7,844 nucleotides of DNA from Bacteroidales bacterium (GTDB lineage Bacteria; Bacteroidota; Bacteroidia; Bacteroidales; P3). Location: NCBI GenBank assembly GCA_900769785.1, contig CAAGHV010000104.1, positions 1 to 7,844 of the forward strand, given 5' to 3'. This document shows positions 4,636 to 7,844 of this stretch, one piece after another (position 1 is the stretch's first letter; the number at the start of each line of letters is the position of its first letter). The notes below the pieces were generated by a model. That model saw nothing but the letters and a program-made list of their open reading frames with translations, searched no databases and was not told the DNA's origin. The position numbers and the translations under genes are program-made.

Positions 4636-7218
4636 TTAATATACCATGCTTTCGTCGGCTTCCATTTCCATGTTTTCTTGTTGGCGTTTGTTCATCTTCA
4701 ATCCATTGTTGATTTTGTACGAGAAGCCAACGGTTACGTATGGGCTTAAGCGTTTGCTCGACGATATTCGGTTCATTTGTTCGGTGTATGTTTCGTGTCC
4801 CCAGCCTCCGGTGCAAAGTACGTCACTTACACGTATGCTTATGGTACCACGTTTGTTCAATACATCTTTCTTCATGGCAAGGTCAACCCAATAGCTTGCA
4901 TACATACGGGTTTGAAGGTCGAGCCATGGAGCACGATATTGTCCCGATAGTTGTACGGTCCAGTTCTTGGGTAATGTCATATAGCTCGATAGTTTACCAC
5001 TCCACAAAAAGTCTTCGTAACTCTCGTTGTTGAGTAGTTCGGTGCCTTCTATTTTGCTGTTGTATAGGTTTATGCTAGCGTTAACTTTCCACCATTTGGT
5101 TATTTGGTAGTCAACAATAAATTCCAATCCGTAGTTCAATCCTGTGCTTAGGTTTTGCCATGTGCTTGCCCAATATCCGTCGTACTCGGGGTTGTATGGC
5201 ATCCAAGGCGAGTAGTGTTCGGCACTGGCAGCGTCCCATACAAAGCCGTAGCGAGTCATCATATTGTTGGTTTGACGGAAGTAGGCTGATGAGAATATGT
5301 TTACATTTTTTATGCCCAAATTGTAGCTTAGCTCTATGGCGTTGGTAAATTCGGGGTCAAGGTTTGGGTTACCAAACGATAGTTGTTGACCTTCGCGTAC
5401 ATCAAGGTAGGGGTTTAGGTCCCAGAAGTGTGGGCGACGTACACGACGCGAGTACGAAAGTTGTACACTTTGATCCTTGTTGATGTCGTACGATAGGTGT
5501 AGGGTAGGGTATAGTTCCCAATATTGTTTTACTATTTCTGCTGTTTGTGGGTGGTTGATGTCTTTACCATTCATATCGGTATATTCAAGTCTAAGACCTC
5601 CTTGTATGGTGAAACCTTCAAACACTGTACCTCCCATAGTGGCGTATGCAGCATGTATATGTTGTGCATAGTTGAAGTGTGTCGATGATATATCGTCGCG
5701 GAATCGGTGTAATGATCCTGTGCTATCGTATTCTGTGCGGAAGTATTCGGCATTCTGGTCGGGCCAATCCATACGGCCTTCGTAGCCTGTTTCCAACAGC
5801 CAACCAAACTCAAAGGGGTGTACATAGTTAAGCTTTATGTTTAGTGCTTGGTGTTGGTTTAGGGTTATAGCTTCTCTCAAGTAGTAGTTTTCGAGGCTTG
5901 CCATTGGGTCGGGATATATTTGTTCTTGCAATCCATCGCCTTTACGTTGGCGTGTGCTGAAGGTAGCATCGAGGGTAAGCAAGCGGTCTTTTTCGTCAAA
6001 CTTCTTGGTATAGTTAATACTGAAAGAGTTGTTGATGTTAGAATTATTGTTGGTGTCAGTTTGTGTGTAGTCCATAAGCATATTGTCGTCCAATATATCG
6101 TTCGATATAATGTTGCTCATGCGAGTACGTTTCCCACCACGTATTTGGTATGAGAACAGTATGCTGTTTTGCTTGTTGATATAGTATTCCATACCTATTT
6201 TCATTGAACCCATATAGTTGCGGTTTACATTGTAGTTGTCAATACTGTCGTAGCTTATGGGTTGTCCGTTTCTTAGGCGTTCCACTTCTGAGTGACCCAT
6301 ATTTCCGCGACTACGCATACCGGCATCGGCCGAGAAGAAGATGTTGTATTTTTCGGTGCTGTAGTTTAGGTTTACCGATCCCATGGTGGTGGGTATTATA
6401 GAAGGAAGAATGTCGCTAGGATAACTACTGCTAAGGAAAGCAAATGGTGTGCCGGCGTTGAGGTTTACTACACCATTCAATCCCAACGCTGCTGATGAGC
6501 GTTCTTTCAATTTGATGTTTATAATACCGCTCATACCTTCGGGGTCGTATTTGGCCGAGGGATTGGTTATCACCTCTACATTTTCGATAGTGGTGGCAGG
6601 TATCTGTTCCAATAGTGACGATAGGTCACTACCCATAAGTTCATAAGGTTTGCCATCAATAAGTACTTTTACGTTGGAGCTTCCACGCAGACTTACGTTG
6701 CCATCGTTATCCACTGTTACACTAGGAACATTTTCCAATACATCGGTAGCGGTACCTCCTCCTGTAACTATATTCTTGTCAACATTCACCACACGTTTGT
6801 CTAGTTTGTATTCAACCATCGAACGTTCGGCCACTATAGTAGCTTCTTTCAGAGTGGTGGCGTTGGTTTTTATTTTTATTTTGCCAACATTTATTGTAGG
6901 TTTGTTTTGGGTAAATTGTATTGTCTGTGGGTGGTAGTAGGTTTCGTATCCCATAAAAGATATTCGCAACAGATATTTGCCCAAAGGGATATTGTCTATA
7001 GCAAAGTTGCCGTTTGTCCCTGTAATTGTACCGTTCACCAACGACGAATCCGTTGGTTTAAGCAATGCCACAGTGGCATATTCTACTGCTTGTCCATTGG
7101 AAGCGTCTATTACCTTTCCGTTGATTTTTCCCGGAGCTGCCTTTTTGGCTTGTCCATACACATTGCCTATGGCTAGGCATAGTGCCAAACTTAATAATAA
7201 TGTAATTCGTTTTTGCAT
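4636..7218 (-). CDS. TonB-dependent outer-membrane receptor with carboxypeptidase-regulatory-like domain
   Basis: This 860-residue outer-membrane protein should import a bulky ligand using TonB energy. A signal peptide (about 1-22: Lys-Arg, then a hydrophobic LLLSLALCLAIG core, cleavage probably near VYG/QA) is followed by a carboxypeptidase-regulatory-like beta domain (about 31-118, GKINGKVIDASNGQAVEYAT onward). The plug spans about 125-238, with DVLENVPSVTVDNDGNVSLRG (159-179), VLIDGKPY (185-192) and NVEVITNPSAKYDPEGMSGIINI (213-235). The rest is beta-barrel rich in Tyr/Asn/Asp strands, with a last strand near SPYVTVGFSYKIN. A 22-residue charged tail with four Met residues follows. The order matches the outer membrane beta-barrel family (Pfam OMP_b-brl_3) rather than SusC, and no susD-like gene adjoins it, so the ligand is unknown. 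The ATG at 7216-7218 directly precedes the signal peptide. The leader is AT-rich without a clear promoter. The gene upstream on the same strand is 155 bases away. Confidence 0.92.
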   Translation of the reverse strand: MQKRITLLLSLALCLAIGNVYGQAKKAAPGKINGKVIDASNGQAVEYATVALLKPTDSSLVNGTITGTNGNFAIDNIPLGKYLLRISFMGYETYYHPQTIQFTQNKPTINVGKIKIKTNATTLKEATIVAERSMVEYKLDKRVVNVDKNIVTGGGTATDVLENVPSVTVDNDGNVSLRGSSNVKVLIDGKPYELMGSDLSSLLEQIPATTIENVEVITNPSAKYDPEGMSGIINIKLKERSSAALGLNGVVNLNAGTPFAFLSSSYPSDILPSIIPTTMGSVNLNYSTEKYNIFFSADAGMRSRGNMGHSEVERLRNGQPISYDSIDNYNVNRNYMGSMKIGMEYYINKQNSILFSYQIRGGKRTRMSNIISNDILDDNMLMDYTQTDTNNNSNINNSFSINYTKKFDEKDRLLTLDATFSTRQRKGDGLQEQIYPDPMASLENYYLREAITLNQHQALNIKLNYVHPFEFGWLLETGYEGRMDWPDQNAEYFRTEYDSTGSLHRFRDDISSTHFNYAQHIHAAYATMGGTVFEGFTIQGGLRLEYTDMNGKDINHPQTAEIVKQYWELYPTLHLSYDINKDQSVQLSYSRRVRRPHFWDLNPYLDVREGQQLSFGNPNLDPEFTNAIELSYNLGIKNVNIFSSAYFRQTNNMMTRYGFVWDAASAEHYSPWMPYNPEYDGYWASTWQNLSTGLNYGLEFIVDYQITKWWKVNASINLYNSKIEGTELLNNESYEDFLWSGKLSSYMTLPKNWTVQLSGQYRAPWLDLQTRMYASYWVDLAMKKDVLNKRGTISIRVSDVLCTGGWGHETYTEQMNRISSSKRLSPYVTVGFSYKINNGLKMNKRQQENMEMEADESMVY

Positions 7219-7373
7219 TTTTTTGATATATCAATTTTAAATGTTTCACATAAAACTATTAGTACAAAAAAAATGGAAATCTTTTACTTTTCAATATAAA
7301 AAAATGCTTTTTTTTGTCTCTTTCAAAAAAAATAATTACTTGTTGGTGCATTGGCTAAAGTTTAGGGTAAACA
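7219..7373 (-). other. A/T-tract-rich gap upstream of the receptor gene
   Basis: The 155 bases between the channel stop and the receptor start contain five single-base runs of 7-8: T 7218-7224 (touching the start codon), A 7266-7273, A 7298-7304, T 7308-7315 and A 7325-7332. On the minus strand, TTTG (7327-7324) and TATATTG (7298-7292) resemble promoter elements, but the 25-base spacer and a missing T make them a poor match. I see no hairpin terminator behind the channel gene, so read-through into the receptor gene is possible. Confidence 0.4.
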
Positions 7374-7844
7374 TTATTCCTTAAGCTCATCTATCTTGCT
7401 GTTTAATGCATCTATTTTTTCGTGCAGGCGTTCCACCTCTTTGGTAAGCTCGTCGTTGTTGTCGCTTACCATTGCATCGACAAATACAGAGTTGACCAAC
7501 GACAAACCCAATATTCCACCCACTATAAGCAGTAGCGAAAAATATAGCTTCACCACATGGTTTACAAACAACGAATCGGAATAATATGAGGCTATTACAT
7601 CGGGTATCTCGTACCAACCCTCAACGGTGAACAGCTTAAAAACAGTGTAGATAGAATCCAATGGTGTACCAAAATATTCGGGTGCCGACCGTGCAAACAA
7701 CGAACAGTTAAGCAAAGCAAAAATAAAGATTATTATCACAAAGCCAAAGAATATGCTATACGAATCCTTAACGGCACGTTTTATCCCCTTAGAAATATCA
7801 TCAATATGAGGGAAGAACTTTATTATTCTGAAAAACTTGAATAC
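7374..7844 (-). CDS. ion transporter of the voltage-gated cation channel superfamily, C-terminal part
   Basis: The frame enters from the right edge and runs 156 residues to a TAA; the N-terminus (S1-S3 and most of S4) lies outside. Fragment residues 1-13 (VFKFFRIIKFFPH) carry Lys/Arg at every third position, as at the end of a voltage-sensing S4. An amphipathic S4-S5 linker follows (about 14-30). S5 is about 31-50 (IFFGFVIIIFIFALLNCSLF). The pore loop has TVEGW at 73-77 (bases 7614-7628), matching the TLESW filter position of bacterial sodium channels. S6 is about 99-125, and a C-terminal heptad-like coiled coil (131-156, ELTKEVERLHEKIDALNSKI) is the kind that tetramerises such channels. I infer a homotetrameric inner-membrane cation channel; its ion (Na+, Ca2+ or K+) cannot be told. 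Codon 36 is GTG (7737-7739), but it lies inside S5 and is not a start, because the same frame upstream encodes channel sequence. Confidence 0.88.
   Translation of the reverse strand, partial: VFKFFRIIKFFPHIDDISKGIKRAVKDSYSIFFGFVIIIFIFALLNCSLFARSAPEYFGTPLDSIYTVFKLFTVEGWYEIPDVIASYYSDSLFVNHVVKLYFSLLLIVGGILGLSLVNSVFVDAMVSDNNDELTKEVERLHEKIDALNSKIDELKE

Noticed and set aside
4511..4816. Minus-strand open frame across the receptor terminator and 3' end
   Set aside because: It is out of frame with the receptor, runs through a strong terminator and shows no protein-family character.
7353..7366. Inverted repeat CTAAA-G-TTTAG behind the channel gene as a terminator
   Set aside because: The two arms are separated by one base, so no hairpin loop can form, and the stem is short and A-T only.

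Overview
The window looks like chromosomal DNA of a member of the Bacteroidota, most likely Bacteroidales. Four things point there: the short 507-residue PurH, the purH-mreB gene order, a TonB-dependent receptor with an N-terminal carboxypeptidase-regulatory-like domain, and start codons without Shine-Dalgarno sequences but with TAnnTTTG-type promoter boxes. The DNA is AT-rich and isoleucine is read mainly from ATA. I cannot name the genus.

Layout, left to right. Positions 1-485 hold no convincing complete gene. The first 143 bases stay open in one frame and might be the tail of an upstream gene. A good Bacteroidota-type promoter lies at 256-287. A plus-strand block follows: a 6-phosphofructokinase of the mixed ATP/PPi clade (486-1586), then after 49 bases purH (1636-3159, last two steps of IMP synthesis), then after 137 bases mreB (3297-4319, rod-shape actin homologue). 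The block ends at a strong intrinsic terminator (4348-4378). A 198-base noncoding spacer with a repeated motif and a 14-base palindrome separates it from a second terminator (4577-4614), which serves the minus-strand TonB-dependent outer-membrane receptor (4636-7218). Upstream of the receptor, also on the minus strand, is the C-terminal part of an ion channel of the voltage-gated cation channel superfamily (7374 to the right edge).

The plus-strand genes are housekeeping: glycolysis, purine synthesis and cell shape. The minus-strand genes encode envelope functions, namely outer-membrane import and an inner-membrane cation channel. Nothing in the sequence ties these two into one system.

I see no mobile element, CRISPR array, rRNA or tRNA, and no clearly new multi-gene system. 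The points most worth a second look are the channel's TVEGW pore motif, the Gly/Lys phosphoryl-donor signature of the phosphofructokinase, the separation of mreB from mreC/mreD, and the repeated motif between the two convergent terminators.
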